A stretch of 41,239 nt of DNA. Source: Prevotella sp. GTDB taxonomy: Bacteria > Bacteroidota > Bacteroidia > Bacteroidales > Bacteroidaceae. Position 1 is the stretch's first letter. Each line of letters starts with the position of its first letter. The stretch spans positions 1 to 41,239 of the forward strand of contig JALEVZ010000031.1 of assembly GCA_022788105.1 (NCBI GenBank). Direction: 5' to 3'. Positions 1-8,227 of this stretch are shown piece after piece. The notes beneath the pieces were generated by a model, which saw nothing but the letters and a program-made list of their open reading frames with translations, searched no databases and was not told where the DNA came from. Position numbers and translations under genes: made by a program.

Positions 1-612
1 CTGCGCGACAAGAACCGCAGCGCCAGCGACCGTACTGCCGAGCTTATACGCCTCGATTTGTTAGGTCAGACCGCCGTATTCACCTCACAAGGAGTGCCTT
101 TCTTCCTCGCAGGTGAAGAGATGTTGCGCGACAAGAAGGGAGAACACAACAGCTTCTCATCACCCGACAGCATCAACGAGTTCAACTGGAACAACCTGAA
201 ACAATACCCGCAGGTGTTTGAGTACTACCGCAATCTGATTCAGCTTCGCAAGAACCACCCCGCTTTCCGCCTGTCAAAGGCCGACGCAGTAAGAAAACAT
301 CTTGAGTTCTTACCTACCGTTTGTACGACTGCTAACGCCGAAACTGCAAATGCCGAGACAGCCCAACAGCAGAAGGAAGAAGGATGCGTCATCGCCTTTA
401 GGCTTAAAAATCTTGAAGGCATAGACACCTGGAGAGACATCATTGTCATACTAAACGCCAACAAGGAAGCCAAGACCATCGCTATACCGGAAGGCGAATA
501 CAGCGTGGCATGCAGCAATGGAGTCATCAATGAAGACGGCATCGGCATGCCACTGAAAGGTAAAGAAGCCACAGTAGACGCACAGTCGGCGCTCATTCTG
601 TTTCAGAAGTAG
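1..612 (+). CDS. pulA: Type I pullulanase (GH13), C-terminal part, cut by window edge
   Basis: The frame is open from the first base and ends at TAG 610-612, so only the last ~203 residues are present. The GVPFFLAGEEMLRDKKGEHN stretch, followed by NSFSSPDSINEFNW, is the typical end of the catalytic barrel of type I pullulanases, which hydrolyse alpha-1,6 branch points of pullulan and limit dextrins. The rest is the C-terminal beta domain seen in GH13 enzymes (IVILNANKEAKTIAIPEGEY). A short inserted repeat of Asn-Ala-Glu-Thr-Ala type lies near residue 110. The catalytic residues lie upstream of the window. The next gene on the same strand is a SusA-like neopullulanase, so the two probably act together on starch-derived glucans. 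Assignment as pullulanase rather than another GH13 debranching enzyme rests on the C-terminal part only. Confidence 0.85.
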   Translation: MRDKNRSASDRTAELIRLDLLGQTAVFTSQGVPFFLAGEEMLRDKKGEHNSFSSPDSINEFNWNNLKQYPQVFEYYRNLIQLRKNHPAFRLSKADAVRKHLEFLPTVCTTANAETANAETAQQQKEEGCVIAFRLKNLEGIDTWRDIIVILNANKEAKTIAIPEGEYSVACSNGVINEDGIGMPLKGKEATVDAQSALILFQK

Positions 613-672
613 AAGCAGATAACATTCTATTAGAAGCAGATAACACGCTAATAGGAAACAGAAAACATACCA
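610..672 (+). repeat. Three 21-nt tandem units starting at the pullulanase stop codon
   Basis: Units 610-630, 631-651 and 652-672. The first two share TAGAAGCAGATAACA exactly (15 of 21 nt); the third is diverged. The first unit begins with the TAG stop codon of the pullulanase gene. The same 21-23 nt period recurs, with different sequence, at other gene borders in this window. Confidence 0.75.
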
Positions 673-702
673 ACTGAAGAACTGATAAGACACTATAAGA
701 AG

Positions 703-750
703 TTTTGCATGCCCGCGACAAGCTCACAGCAAATCAAAGGCATGCGAAAA
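703..750 (+). other. Hairpin between pullulanase and SusA-like gene
   Basis: GCATGCC (707-713) pairs with GGCATGC (739-745), and the flanking TTTT/AAAA extend the stem with one bulged base. There is no T-run after it, so it is not a clear terminator. It could be an intercistronic processing or attenuation structure between two starch genes. A weak promoter-like TAACTTTA (756-763, one mismatch to TAnnTTTG) follows. Confidence 0.45.
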
Positions 751-776
751 CCAAATAACTTTAACTTAACTCGTAT

Positions 777-2678
777 ATGAAGAAGAACCTTATTTCTTTA
801 GCATTGCTTATGAGTACAATGAGCATGAATGCAGCGGTTTCCGTAGACCGCATCGAGCCTACCAACTGGTACGTAGGCATGAAAGACACTTCCCTGCAGC
901 TGATGGTGTACGGCAAAGACGTCAGAAACGCAGATGTAGAAATCAACTATCCTGGTGTGCGCATAGACTCCATCGCAAGACTGGACTCGCCCAACTACCT
1001 GCTCGTCTATCTCAACATCGATGGTGCCAAAGCAGGTGAGATGACACTTAACTTCAAGCAGGGCAAGCAGTCTAAGAAAGTGAAATATGAGCTGAGAGAC
1101 CGCGCAATGGCAGGTGACAAGCGCATCGGATTTACCAATGAGGACGTGCTCTACATGCTTATGCCCGACCGTTTCGCCAACGGCAACCCGCAGAACGACG
1201 TCATCAAGACCATGCGCGACAAGACTTGCGACCGCAACGCGCCCAGCTTGCGCCACGGTGGCGACCTCGAAGGCATACGCCAACACCTCGACTACTTCAA
1301 AGAACTGGGCGTAACCACATTGTGGTTCACACCCGTTTTGGAAAACGACAACCCCAGCGACGGCAAGAGCAGTTCATACCACGGCTATGCCACGACAGAC
1401 TACTACAAGGTAGACCCACGCTTCGGAACAAACGACGAATACAAGCGTCTGATTGACGAGGCACACCAGAACGGTCTGAAAGTGGTGATGGACATGATAT
1501 TCAACCACTGCGGATATTACCATCCGTGGGTTGCCGACCTCCCATCAAAAGACTGGCTCAACACCCCCGAGTGGCTCGAAGACCAGGCAAAAGGCAACAA
1601 GGATGGCATCATTAAGACCAACGAAAAATATCTCCAGACAAACGGCAAGCTGACAACAGTCCTCGACCCCTACGCCAGCAAGTTTGATTTGCACCAGACA
1701 GTAGACGGATGGTTCGTGCCTACCATGCCAGACCTCAACCAGCGCAACCCGCACGTGCTGAAATATCTGATTCAAAACAGCGAATGGTGGATAGAAACTG
1801 TAGGCATCGACGGCATACGTATGGACACCTATCCCTATGCCGACGCCGACGCAATGGCACTCTGGATGAAGACCATCAACAACGAATATCCCAACTTCAA
1901 CACCGTAGGAGAAGCATGGGTGACAGAACCTGCCTACACCGCCGCACTGCAGAAAGACAGCAAACTGTCTGAGAAGAACAGCCATTTGAAGACCGTCATG
2001 GACTTCGCCTTCTTCGATCGCATAAACCAAGCCAAGAACGAGGAGACCGACGACTGGTTTAGCGGCATGAACCGCGTGTACAATGTGTTCTGCTACGACT
2101 ACCTCTACCCCAACCCAAAGAGTGTGATGGCATTCGTTGAAAACCACGACACCGACCGTTTCCTGGGCGAAGGCAAGGACACCGTAGCACTGAAACAAGC
2201 TATGGCACTGCTGCTCACCATCAACCGCATACCACAAGTCTACTACGGCACAGAGGTGCTCATGAACGGCACAAAAGCCATCACCGACGGCTATGTACGT
2301 TGCGACTACCCTGGTGGATGGACCGGCGACAAGCACAACGCATTTACTGCCGAGGGCCGTACCAAAGCAGAGAACGACATGTTCAACTGGATGAGCCGTC
2401 TGCTCCACTGGCGTCAAGGCAACGAGGTGATAACCAAGGGCAGCCAGACGCAGTTCTGCACACACAAGGGCATATACGTAATCGCACGCCAGTACAACGG
2501 CAAGAACGTCATGACCATCATCAACGGCAAACGCGAGGCCAACGAGCTTGACGTCAAGCGCTATGCCGAAATCATCGGCAACGCAGAGAAAGCCATTGAC
2601 GTGACAACAGGACGCAACGTCATAATAAACCATAACATCAAGCTCCGCCCACGTCAGGCAATGATATTGGAGTTCTGA
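777..2678 (+). CDS. SusA-like neopullulanase / alpha-amylase (GH13)
   Basis: Secreted or periplasmic GH13 glucanase of 633 residues. An N-terminal signal peptide (MKKNLISLALLMSTMSMNA) is followed by a cyclomaltodextrinase-type beta domain (about 20-110), the catalytic barrel and a C-terminal beta domain. All four GH13 signature regions are visible: DMIFNHCG, GIDGIRMDTYPYAD with the nucleophile Asp350, TVGEAW with the acid/base Glu379, and FVENHDTDR with the transition-state Asp458. Length and domain order match SusA of the Bacteroides starch-utilisation system (about 617 residues), which cleaves alpha-1,4 bonds of imported malto-oligosaccharides and pullulan. It sits 164 bp after the pullulanase gene and ends in a strong terminator, so the two may form one starch operon. 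No susB, C or D gene is in the window. Exact specificity (neopullulanase versus cyclomaltodextrinase) cannot be read from the sequence. Confidence 0.9.
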   Translation: MKKNLISLALLMSTMSMNAAVSVDRIEPTNWYVGMKDTSLQLMVYGKDVRNADVEINYPGVRIDSIARLDSPNYLLVYLNIDGAKAGEMTLNFKQGKQSKKVKYELRDRAMAGDKRIGFTNEDVLYMLMPDRFANGNPQNDVIKTMRDKTCDRNAPSLRHGGDLEGIRQHLDYFKELGVTTLWFTPVLENDNPSDGKSSSYHGYATTDYYKVDPRFGTNDEYKRLIDEAHQNGLKVVMDMIFNHCGYYHPWVADLPSKDWLNTPEWLEDQAKGNKDGIIKTNEKYLQTNGKLTTVLDPYASKFDLHQTVDGWFVPTMPDLNQRNPHVLKYLIQNSEWWIETVGIDGIRMDTYPYADADAMALWMKTINNEYPNFNTVGEAWVTEPAYTAALQKDSKLSEKNSHLKTVMDFAFFDRINQAKNEETDDWFSGMNRVYNVFCYDYLYPNPKSVMAFVENHDTDRFLGEGKDTVALKQAMALLLTINRIPQVYYGTEVLMNGTKAITDGYVRCDYPGGWTGDKHNAFTAEGRTKAENDMFNWMSRLLHWRQGNEVITKGSQTQFCTHKGIYVIARQYNGKNVMTIINGKREANELDVKRYAEIIGNAEKAIDVTTGRNVIINHNIKLRPRQAMILEF

Positions 2679-2697
2679 TGACCATCTGAAACAGATT

Positions 2698-2738
2698 CCG
2701 TCATGTCCTCACACAAGGGACATGACGGTTTGTTTTTT
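2698..2738 (+). terminator. Intrinsic terminator after the SusA-like gene
   Basis: CCGTCATGTCC (2698-2708) and GGACATGACGG (2718-2728) form a perfect 11-bp stem followed by a T-rich run (TTTGTTTTTT), 20 nt after the stop codon. Confidence 0.9.
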
Positions 2739-2759
2739 ACTATACTATCATCTGTAAAG

Positions 2760-2803
2760 CCACTGAATATGGAACATAAAACCACCGAATATGAAACATA
2801 AAG
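2760..2803 (+). repeat. Two 22-nt tandem units spanning a start codon
   Basis: Units 2760-2781 and 2782-2803 agree at 19 of 22 positions. The second contains the ATG (2791) of the downstream lipoprotein gene; the first carries an equivalent ATG at 2769 that is out of frame with it. The duplication therefore copied the translation-initiation region itself. Confidence 0.75.
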
Positions 2804-3225
2804 CCATCATTGCACTCGCCATACTGTCTTGCACGGCATGCTCTACAAACAAAGAGGACAAAGAGATAGAAGCCACAGCACTGGCGTTTATGCAAAACTA
2901 CTTTGAGTGCAACTACAAAGAAGCGTACAGACAATGCACCGCAGAGTCGGAGAAATGGATTACTTTTGTAGCCTCCAACGTCAACGACTCAGACCTAACA
3001 GTAATCAACGCCATTGAAACAGACGCCAGCTTTGAAATAAAAGACATAGAACGTGAAAGCGACACGACAGCCACGGTAAAGGCAGAAGCAAACAACTACA
3101 TGAAGATGTCTGCCATCACGCGCAAAGGAGAAATAGCAGAGAAAGACACCTACAGCCTCAATTTAAAGCGCCGTAACGGCAAATGGCTGGTAAATCTCAC
3201 CGCTGTACCCACGGCAGAGAGATAG
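2791..3225 (+). CDS. Small lipoprotein, DUF4878-like fold suspected
   Basis: Predicted lipoprotein of 144 residues. The N-terminus MKHKAIIALAILSCTACSTN has a short charged start, a hydrophobic core and two possible lipidation cysteines (ILSC or CTAC). The mature part looks like a single alpha+beta domain (AFMQNYFECNYKEAYRQC helix, then strands ending RRNGKWLVNLTA), the layout of DUF4878/lumazine-binding-like lipoproteins common in Bacteroidota. That assignment is by pattern only; the function is unknown. It lies between the terminator of the SusA-like gene and a bidirectional terminator, so it is probably a single-gene unit. The start at 2791 is preferred because the signal peptide begins there. 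Confidence 0.75.
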   Translation: MKHKAIIALAILSCTACSTNKEDKEIEATALAFMQNYFECNYKEAYRQCTAESEKWITFVASNVNDSDLTVINAIETDASFEIKDIERESDTTATVKAEANNYMKMSAITRKGEIAEKDTYSLNLKRRNGKWLVNLTAVPTAER

Positions 3226-3251
3226 CGTCTGCAACCAATTATAATAAAAAG

Positions 3252-3296
3252 AAAAAGGGCTATATCGTGGTATGAAAACCAGATATAGCCTTTTTT
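3252..3296. terminator. Bidirectional terminator between lipoprotein gene and rplT
   Basis: GGCTATATC (3258-3266) pairs with GATATAGCC (3282-3290), with an inner TGGT/ACCA stem. It is flanked by an A-run on the left and a T-run on the right, so it can stop both the lipoprotein transcript (+) and the infC operon (-). Confidence 0.92.
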
Positions 3297-3316
3297 TATT
3301 TGTTGAAATAATTTGC

Positions 3317-3661
3317 TTACTTCACCTTATCCACGATAGCCTTGAAAGCCTCAGGATTGTTTACAGCGAGGTCAGCGAGCACCTTACGGTTGATCTCAAT
3401 GCCTGCCTTGTGGAGAGCACCCATCAGAGTAGAGTAGCTCATGTTCTCCAGACGTGCAGCAGCATTAATACGCTGAATCCACAGAGAACGGAAGTTGCGC
3501 TTTTTGTTGCGACGGTCACGATAAGCATAGGTCAAACCTTTCTCCCAGGTGTTCTTTGCTACCGTCCAAACATTTTTTCTTGCACCAAAGTAACCCTTGG
3601 TAAGCTTAAGAATACGAGTTCTTTTTGCTTTTGAAGCAACGTGATTAACTGATCTTGGCAT
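3317..3661 (-). CDS. rplT: 50S ribosomal protein L20
   Basis: Ribosomal protein L20, 114 residues, the normal length. It is an early-assembly 23S rRNA binder. The N-terminus [19 protein letters not shown] and the core [20 protein letters not shown], with [19 protein letters not shown], are family hallmarks. It is the last gene of infC-rpmI-rplT, 37 bp after rpmI, and is followed by the bidirectional terminator. In other bacteria L20 represses this operon by binding its leader; here the infC leader appears short, so the mode of control is open. Confidence 0.98.
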   Translation of the reverse strand: MPRSVNHVASKAKRTRILKLTKGYFGARKNVWTVAKNTWEKGLTYAYRDRRNKKRNFRSLWIQRINAAARLENMSYSTLMGALHKAGIEINRKVLADLAVNNPEAFKAIVDKVK

Positions 3662-3698
3662 AGTTTTTTCTTACTTTTAAAATGTTTGACTAATAAAA

Positions 3699-3896
3699 TT
3701 AACGGAGGCAGAGCAAATCACGAACCTGCTTGAGGTTGCTGTTGTCTACAATTGTCTGATGAACCAGATTTCTCTTCTGCTTCTTTGTTTTCTTAGTCAG
3801 AATGTGACTGTGGTAAGCGTGATGACGCTTGATCTTACCTGTTCCGGTAAAGCGGAATCTCTTCTTTGCACCGGAGTTAGTCTTAACTTTTGGCAT
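3699..3896 (-). CDS. rpmI: 50S ribosomal protein L35
   Basis: Ribosomal protein L35, 65 residues, full length. [20 protein letters not shown] and the basic segment [24 protein letters not shown] are typical. It lies 93 bp after infC and 37 bp before rplT in the conserved order. No separate promoter is seen in the infC-rpmI gap. Confidence 0.98.
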   Translation of the reverse strand: MPKVKTNSGAKKRFRFTGTGKIKRHHAYHSHILTKKTKKQKRNLVHQTIVDNSNLKQVRDLLCLR

Positions 3897-3989
3897 TTTT
3901 GTTTATTTAAATTGTTATTTATTATATGTGGCAACGCATATACCCGGCGTTACGCACAATTCTCGTATTACTCGTATTTATAGTGGGCT

Positions 3990-4676
3990 TTACTCGTTTG
4001 TCTCCTGCAGCTTCTTCATAGCTTCGTCGCTAATCTTAGCGTTTGCAAGGAGTCCAGAGTTTACAGCCTGTGCCTCTCGTTCTGCCTGTTCCATCTCTTT
4101 GGCCTCAGCCTCACGCTTCTCGCGGTCCATCTTCTGCTGGCTCTTCTTTACGACAGCCACCTTCTTAGGTGCGAGGTAGAGGAACATCTTCTTTCCATCG
4201 AGCTTCGGCAACTGCTCAACCTTGGCATATTCCTCAAGATCGTTGGCAAAGCGCAGCAACAGCACCTCACCCTGCTCTTTGAAGAGGATAGAACGTCCGC
4301 GGAAGAACACATACGCACGAACCTTGTTTCCCTCTGAGAGGAACTCCTGTGCATGCTTCAGTTTGAACTGATAGTCATGCTCGTCGGTCTGCGGTCCGAA
4401 ACGAATCTCCTTAATATCAACCTTCACCTGCTTCTGTTTCATTTCTTTAGCACGCTTCTTCTGCTGATATAAGAATTTGCTGTAGTCGATGATGCGACAA
4501 ACTGGAGGCTGAGCGTTAGGTGATATCTCAACAAGGTCTACGCCCTGTTCACGAGCCATTTCCAAAGCCTGACGAGTCGACATAACTGTTGATTCGCCCT
4601 CACCTGCAATTCTCACTTCCCTGACGCGAATTTGCTCATTCACGCGGTACTGGTTCTTCATTTTGTCATTTTTCAT
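3990..4676 (-). CDS. infC: Translation initiation factor IF-3
   Basis: IF-3, 228 residues. It binds the 30S subunit, blocks premature 50S joining and checks start-codon fidelity. The N domain starts at [14 protein letters not shown]; the linker [20 protein letters not shown] and the C domain [20 protein letters not shown] are clear. After the usual end near residue 180 there is a charged extension of about 45 residues rich in Lys, Glu and Ala, longer than the ~180-residue E. coli protein. The start is an ordinary ATG, not the rare AUU used for autoregulation in E. coli; a second ATG five codons in is an alternative. A Bacteroidota-type promoter lies just upstream. thrS, often the preceding gene, is absent. 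Confidence 0.97.
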   Translation of the reverse strand: MKNDKMKNQYRVNEQIRVREVRIAGEGESTVMSTRQALEMAREQGVDLVEISPNAQPPVCRIIDYSKFLYQQKKRAKEMKQKQVKVDIKEIRFGPQTDEHDYQFKLKHAQEFLSEGNKVRAYVFFRGRSILFKEQGEVLLLRFANDLEEYAKVEQLPKLDGKKMFLYLAPKKVAVVKKSQQKMDREKREAEAKEMEQAEREAQAVNSGLLANAKISDEAMKKLQETNE

Positions 4677-4700
4677 CCAATAACTTTATATAAGCGGCTG

Positions 4701-4732
4701 CAAAGTTACTAAAATTCACGCTATTACACAAA
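4701..4732 (-). promoter_or_regulatory. Promoter of the infC operon
   Basis: On the minus strand TAACTTTG (4708-4701) matches the Bacteroidota -7 box TAnnTTTG, and TTTG (4732-4729) sits 20 nt upstream as the -33 box. The predicted start leaves a leader of only about 20 nt before the infC ATG. Confidence 0.8.
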
Positions 4733-4952
4733 TTATTTCTTTCTATTTTTTGTCCGACAACCCTGTTTTAATCGAAAATCGGAGGAACAACAGGTCAAAA
4801 AAGGCTTTTCTGCGACAATAGAAGGAACGTCAGGAACGAAAACGCTGCATAGACAACACGCAAAGCACGATGCCCACTCAAAAAATCGGGAAACACCAAA
4901 GAAAGCAAAAGTGCGGTTTTCGTGACATTTTGCTACGATTCGACCGATAAAA
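4733..4952. other. Intergenic stretch without a recognised gene
   Basis: This is part of the 556-bp gap between infC and the OmpP1-type gene. No convincing coding frame or paired structure was seen in these 220 bases. The next 140 bases are repeat copy 1, followed by a terminator. Confidence 0.5.
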
Positions 4953-5092
4953 CTTACGCCAATTCTTAACATGTCTTAAAATAGCCATGACATTCCCATT
5001 TGGCCCCTTTAACGTCGCCACTACGGCCCTTTGGCGTTGTCACTACGGCCCTTTGAGAAGCCCAAATAGGCACTATCATTTTGTCAAACGGG
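4953..5092 (+). repeat. Dispersed intergenic element, copy 1 (140 bp)
   Basis: Head CTTACGCCAATTCTTAAC (4953-4970), then an imperfect TTAAC-4-CTTAA dyad, three 22-nt modules (4997-5018 degenerate, 5019-5040, 5041-5062) carrying CACTACGGCCCTTTG, and the tail ATTTTGTCAAACGG. The same architecture occurs at 16337 and 28667. Confidence 0.92.
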
Positions 5093-5138
5093 CGTAATGG
5101 AAAAACCGTGGGATTTCAGGCGTTCCGCCGTGGCATAA

Positions 5139-5185
5139 AAACAAAAAAGACGGGCAATCCCTCCTTTTACGAAGAATTGCCCGTC
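5139..5185 (-). terminator. Intrinsic terminator of the OmpP1-type gene
   Basis: GACGGGCAAT (5149-5158) and ATTGCCCGTC (5176-5185) form a perfect 10-bp stem. Read on the minus strand it is followed by TTTTTTGTTTTT. It lies 47 nt after the stop of the gene ending at 5233. Confidence 0.92.
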
Positions 5186-5232
5186 TTGTATATAAAATCC
5201 ATACCTTACGCCCTACCCTACAGGGCAAAAGG

Positions 5233-6852
5233 TCAGAATCGATATGTCATAGTAAGCAGCAGTTGGTTGCGCTTGTTGCTCACCTTTACACCTTTTGCAT
5301 AATTGTCTATGCTCATCTTCTGCACTACTCCAGCATCGTTTTTAACGAAATAGTCGGCGTAGCTATCCATGAATGGGTGGAAATCGCCGTCGGTCTGCGA
5401 ATGTTGGAAAGCGAAATCGAAGCTAAACTTGTCTACGGTGTAGCCCAAGCCAAGAGTATATCTGTTCGTCTCTTTCCAGTTCGTATAGTCGGTTGCCGAG
5501 CTGTAGTTTGAACCATAAGAGTCAAGTGAGCCGTCTTTGTAGCCGTCGGCACGGAACATCGGCGACACATAATTATATCCAGCACGCAGCGTGAAGTTTG
5601 CTGGCAGCTTGACTTCTGCGCCCACCTTCAGCGTAGACACACCCTTCAGCGTAGCCTTTGTGTGACGATTCATGTTGTCGTCGCTGTGGCTCTGGTCGTA
5701 GATGTCGCCGAAATAGTCGACATAAGAGCCGTCGTTGACACGTGAGTCAAGGCTTCCGTAGTCGGCATACTCATACGTAGCGCCGAGTGCAAGGAAGTTG
5801 TCAACGGTATGACCGAGACTGACACCGAATTTCCACGGAGTGTACACCTTATAGTCATAAGACTCGTTGGCGTAGTATCTCGGGTGTGCGCCCTCCACCT
5901 GTGAGTTGTTAATAAGATAGGTGTAGTTGCGTGTTGTCAGGTCATACCACGTTGGTGACGTCACGTAAAGTCCGATTCTGAACGGAGAAGCCTCCACAGG
6001 ACGGAATATAACACCTGCACTTACGCTATAGCCCACACCCGTTATGCGGCGCTCGTCAGACACGGTGACATCGCCAATAGCATGGTCGGCGGCATTGAGC
6101 AGCTGCTCGCTGTATAGCGACTGGCCTTTGTAGTGTACGTCATGGATGCCGACAGTCAGTCCGAGATAGACGCGGTCGTTGATGTTTCCGCTCATATTGA
6201 AGTCATATTCTCCGATATATCCTGTGTTGGCACGGTCGAAAGTGTATGACGACGCATCGTTATAATAGAGGTTGCCATTGGTCATCATCAGCGCGTTGTA
6301 GTACAGGTTGTCGAGCTGCGAAGTGAAGTAGTTGGTACCACGATAGGCGCCTGACGACTCTTTTATGTTGACTTCTGTGACTCCGGTCCTATCAACGTCG
6401 CCCAAAGCCTTTATAAACGACAGTTTGTTCTGCGACGCTCCAGACAGATGGTCGGCAGTAGAGAGTATGTAATTGAAGTTTTTGCTCTTGTGATAATTGA
6501 AGCCAAAGTTCATAAAAGAGCGGCGGCCGCTGCGCATAGCATACACAAAGCCAACCTGGTCGAAGCTCATCTTGGTCTTGTCGCCATACTTGAAGTCAGA
6601 GGCCTGGTCCTGTGTCACGAGGCCGAACGACGCACTGGCGACAGAGCGGCGGAAGAGTCCGATGCCCGCAGGGTTGGTACCCATGGTCGAAATGTCTGCT
6701 CCCAAAGCCTCCATCGCGCCACCCATGCCCACATAACGGGCTGTGCCGTTGAGGTCGTTGTCCACCAGGCGGGTGTTCTCGTAAGTCTCTTGAGCATGCA
6801 CACTCACCACACACGTCAAAAGTGCGCACACGTTTAAAAATATCTTTTTCAT
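5233..6852 (-). CDS. OmpP1/FadL-family outer-membrane protein
   Basis: Outer-membrane beta-barrel of 539 residues with a cleavable signal peptide (MKKIFLNVCALLTCVVSVHAQ). The early segment ARYVGMGGAMEALGADISTMGTNPAGIGLFR matches the N-terminal hatch motif (GRAFTG/NPA type) of FadL/TodX/OmpP1 transporters, which let long-chain fatty acids or other hydrophobic compounds through the outer membrane. The remainder alternates aromatic strands, and the protein ends in TMTYRF, a terminal Phe suited to the BAM machinery. Bacteroidota members are often labelled hemin receptor, but nothing here shows heme binding. It follows the Gly/Tyr-rich gene by 95 bp with no clear promoter between them, so the two may be co-transcribed. 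Confidence 0.85.
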   Translation of the reverse strand: MKKIFLNVCALLTCVVSVHAQETYENTRLVDNDLNGTARYVGMGGAMEALGADISTMGTNPAGIGLFRRSVASASFGLVTQDQASDFKYGDKTKMSFDQVGFVYAMRSGRRSFMNFGFNYHKSKNFNYILSTADHLSGASQNKLSFIKALGDVDRTGVTEVNIKESSGAYRGTNYFTSQLDNLYYNALMMTNGNLYYNDASSYTFDRANTGYIGEYDFNMSGNINDRVYLGLTVGIHDVHYKGQSLYSEQLLNAADHAIGDVTVSDERRITGVGYSVSAGVIFRPVEASPFRIGLYVTSPTWYDLTTRNYTYLINNSQVEGAHPRYYANESYDYKVYTPWKFGVSLGHTVDNFLALGATYEYADYGSLDSRVNDGSYVDYFGDIYDQSHSDDNMNRHTKATLKGVSTLKVGAEVKLPANFTLRAGYNYVSPMFRADGYKDGSLDSYGSNYSSATDYTNWKETNRYTLGLGYTVDKFSFDFAFQHSQTDGDFHPFMDSYADYFVKNDAGVVQKMSIDNYAKGVKVSNKRNQLLLTMTYRF

Positions 6853-6947
6853 AATAGCTGTAAAAATCTAAGTAAAACATTAAACGAGTCTGTGGCGTGA
6901 CACCACATTCACGCAGGAGCCGTCACGACAGCCCCCACACTGACAGA

Positions 6948-7919
6948 TTATCTGCGTCCCATGCGCATGCCACCGCCACCCATGCCGGCGCCGCCACGTG
7001 AGCCACCGAACGAGCCACCCATTGAGCCGCCCATTGAGCCGCCATATCGTGCGCCGCCACCGAATGACGAACCAGAGGGCTGTGAATAGCGTGTTGAGCC
7101 GAAGCCGTTGGAGTGGTCAAAGCCGTGCGTCTGGTTGCGTCGTCCGCCAAAATTGACGTTGGTGTTGTAGTTGCGGTAGTCTGCGCTGTTGTTTCTGTAA
7201 GAGTTGCCACGCGAGCCTTTTCCTGGGCGGCGTATGCCACTAACATAGTTGGAGCGATCGTAATATTGCAATGTGCCAGTGTGTCCGCGGCGTACTGCCA
7301 CTACTGGGCGCGTCCAATAGCCTGGATAGCCCCATCCTCCCCAATAATAAGAAGAGTAATATGGCCATCCCCAGCCGTAATATCCATATCGCCACGGACC
7401 GTACCAGCCAGCGTAGCCATACATCCACGGGTCATACCATCCGCCCCATCCACGACTCCAATAGGGTCCGTAGAACGGGTCGCCATAATATGCCCACGGG
7501 GCGTACCAGCCGTCAAACATCTGCATGCGGCGGCAGCACTGGTAGTCGTCGTCGCTATAGTCGGACATGGCACGGGCGTGTCGTCTTGGCGTCGCCGTCA
7601 CGGTGCTGTCGAGACCTATGCTGTCTGGATAGACACCGCTGCCTGCTTCAAAGTCTATAATGTCCATAGCAGCAGAATCTGTAGCCTCTATATTGCTGTA
7701 AGTGCTGCGCAACCGTCCGCGGCGGTTGTAGTCGTCTACGCTGCGGTTGCTGCCTGCATAATAAGCTGGGGCATCATTCCATTCGTTTTCCTGTATTCTT
7801 GTCACGTCGCGTACCACCTTCTTTTCTTTCTTCGGCACGAAATACATGTCGTCGGTCTGGGCGAAAGTTGACGACGATACCAACATGACCAGCATGAGAG
7901 AAATCTTTATTGTCTTCAT
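6948..7919 (-). CDS. Secreted Tyr/Trp/Gly-rich low-complexity protein
   Basis: Predicted secreted protein of 323 residues. The start at 7919 gives a clean signal peptide (MKTIKISLMLVMLVSSSTFAQ) and lies 8 nt after AAAAAGGAGA, an SD-like site unusual for Bacteroidota; an open frame extends 45 codons upstream but has no such support. The mature part begins with a charged acidic segment. It continues into a block of about 60 residues dominated by Tyr, Trp, Gly and Pro (repeats such as WYGPWRYGYYGWGWPYY) and ends in a Gly/Ser/Met-Arg tail with GGSMGGS repeats. No catalytic motif is visible. Low-complexity proteins of this kind are found across Bacteroidota but have no established role; surface adhesion or a matrix function is a guess. 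Confidence 0.7.
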   Translation of the reverse strand: MKTIKISLMLVMLVSSSTFAQTDDMYFVPKKEKKVVRDVTRIQENEWNDAPAYYAGSNRSVDDYNRRGRLRSTYSNIEATDSAAMDIIDFEAGSGVYPDSIGLDSTVTATPRRHARAMSDYSDDDYQCCRRMQMFDGWYAPWAYYGDPFYGPYWSRGWGGWYDPWMYGYAGWYGPWRYGYYGWGWPYYSSYYWGGWGYPGYWTRPVVAVRRGHTGTLQYYDRSNYVSGIRRPGKGSRGNSYRNNSADYRNYNTNVNFGGRRNQTHGFDHSNGFGSTRYSQPSGSSFGGGARYGGSMGGSMGGSFGGSRGGAGMGGGGMRMGRR

Positions 7920-8051
7920 AGTTGTAATCTCCTTTTTGTCTGTTTCACGCCACAGCAATGTGCCGGCTTTGTTGTTGTGCATTGTCACGGACGATGCTTT
8001 ACAACCCGATCTTTCATTGCTGCGTCTGCAAAATAACAACATTTTATATTG

Positions 8052-8059
8052 CAAAATTA
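8052..8059 (-). promoter_or_regulatory. -7 box for the Tyr/Gly-rich gene
   Basis: TAATTTTG on the minus strand matches TAnnTTTG. It would give a leader of about 125 nt. No good -33 TTTG was found. Confidence 0.45.
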
Positions 8060-8102
8060 AGGAAAAACCCTAAAGAAGGGTAGGTTTTCCCCTATTTTTT
8101 TA

Positions 8103-8110
8103 TATTTTTG
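8103..8110 (+). promoter_or_regulatory. -7 box for prmA
   Basis: TATTTTTG matches TAnnTTTG about 118 nt before the prmA start. The -33 element is not clear. Confidence 0.5.
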
Positions 8111-8227
8111 CAGCGAAAAGGGACATCTGCCTAAAGCCCCACAAGAAAATCTTGGGACTTGCGGCACACCATACCCCTACTCTTTCAAACTATAACACAT
8201 CCAAAAAGCACATACCATCTTAAAGAT

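Noticed and set aside
1545..2633. Long open frame of 362 codons antisense to the SusA-like gene
   Set aside because: The opposite strand has all GH13 motifs; the antisense protein has a valine/cysteine/histidine-rich composition typical of a shadow frame.
4953..5092. Repeat copy 1 as an insertion sequence or MITE with terminal inverted repeats
   Set aside because: The head (CTTACGCC...) and tail (...GTCAAACGG) are not complementary, and no target-site duplication was seen at any of the three copies.
4953..5092. Small RNA gene with its own Bacteroidota promoter inside the dispersed element
   Set aside because: No TTTG plus TAnnTTTG pair was found in or just before the element copies; transcription, if any, would have to come from a neighbouring gene.
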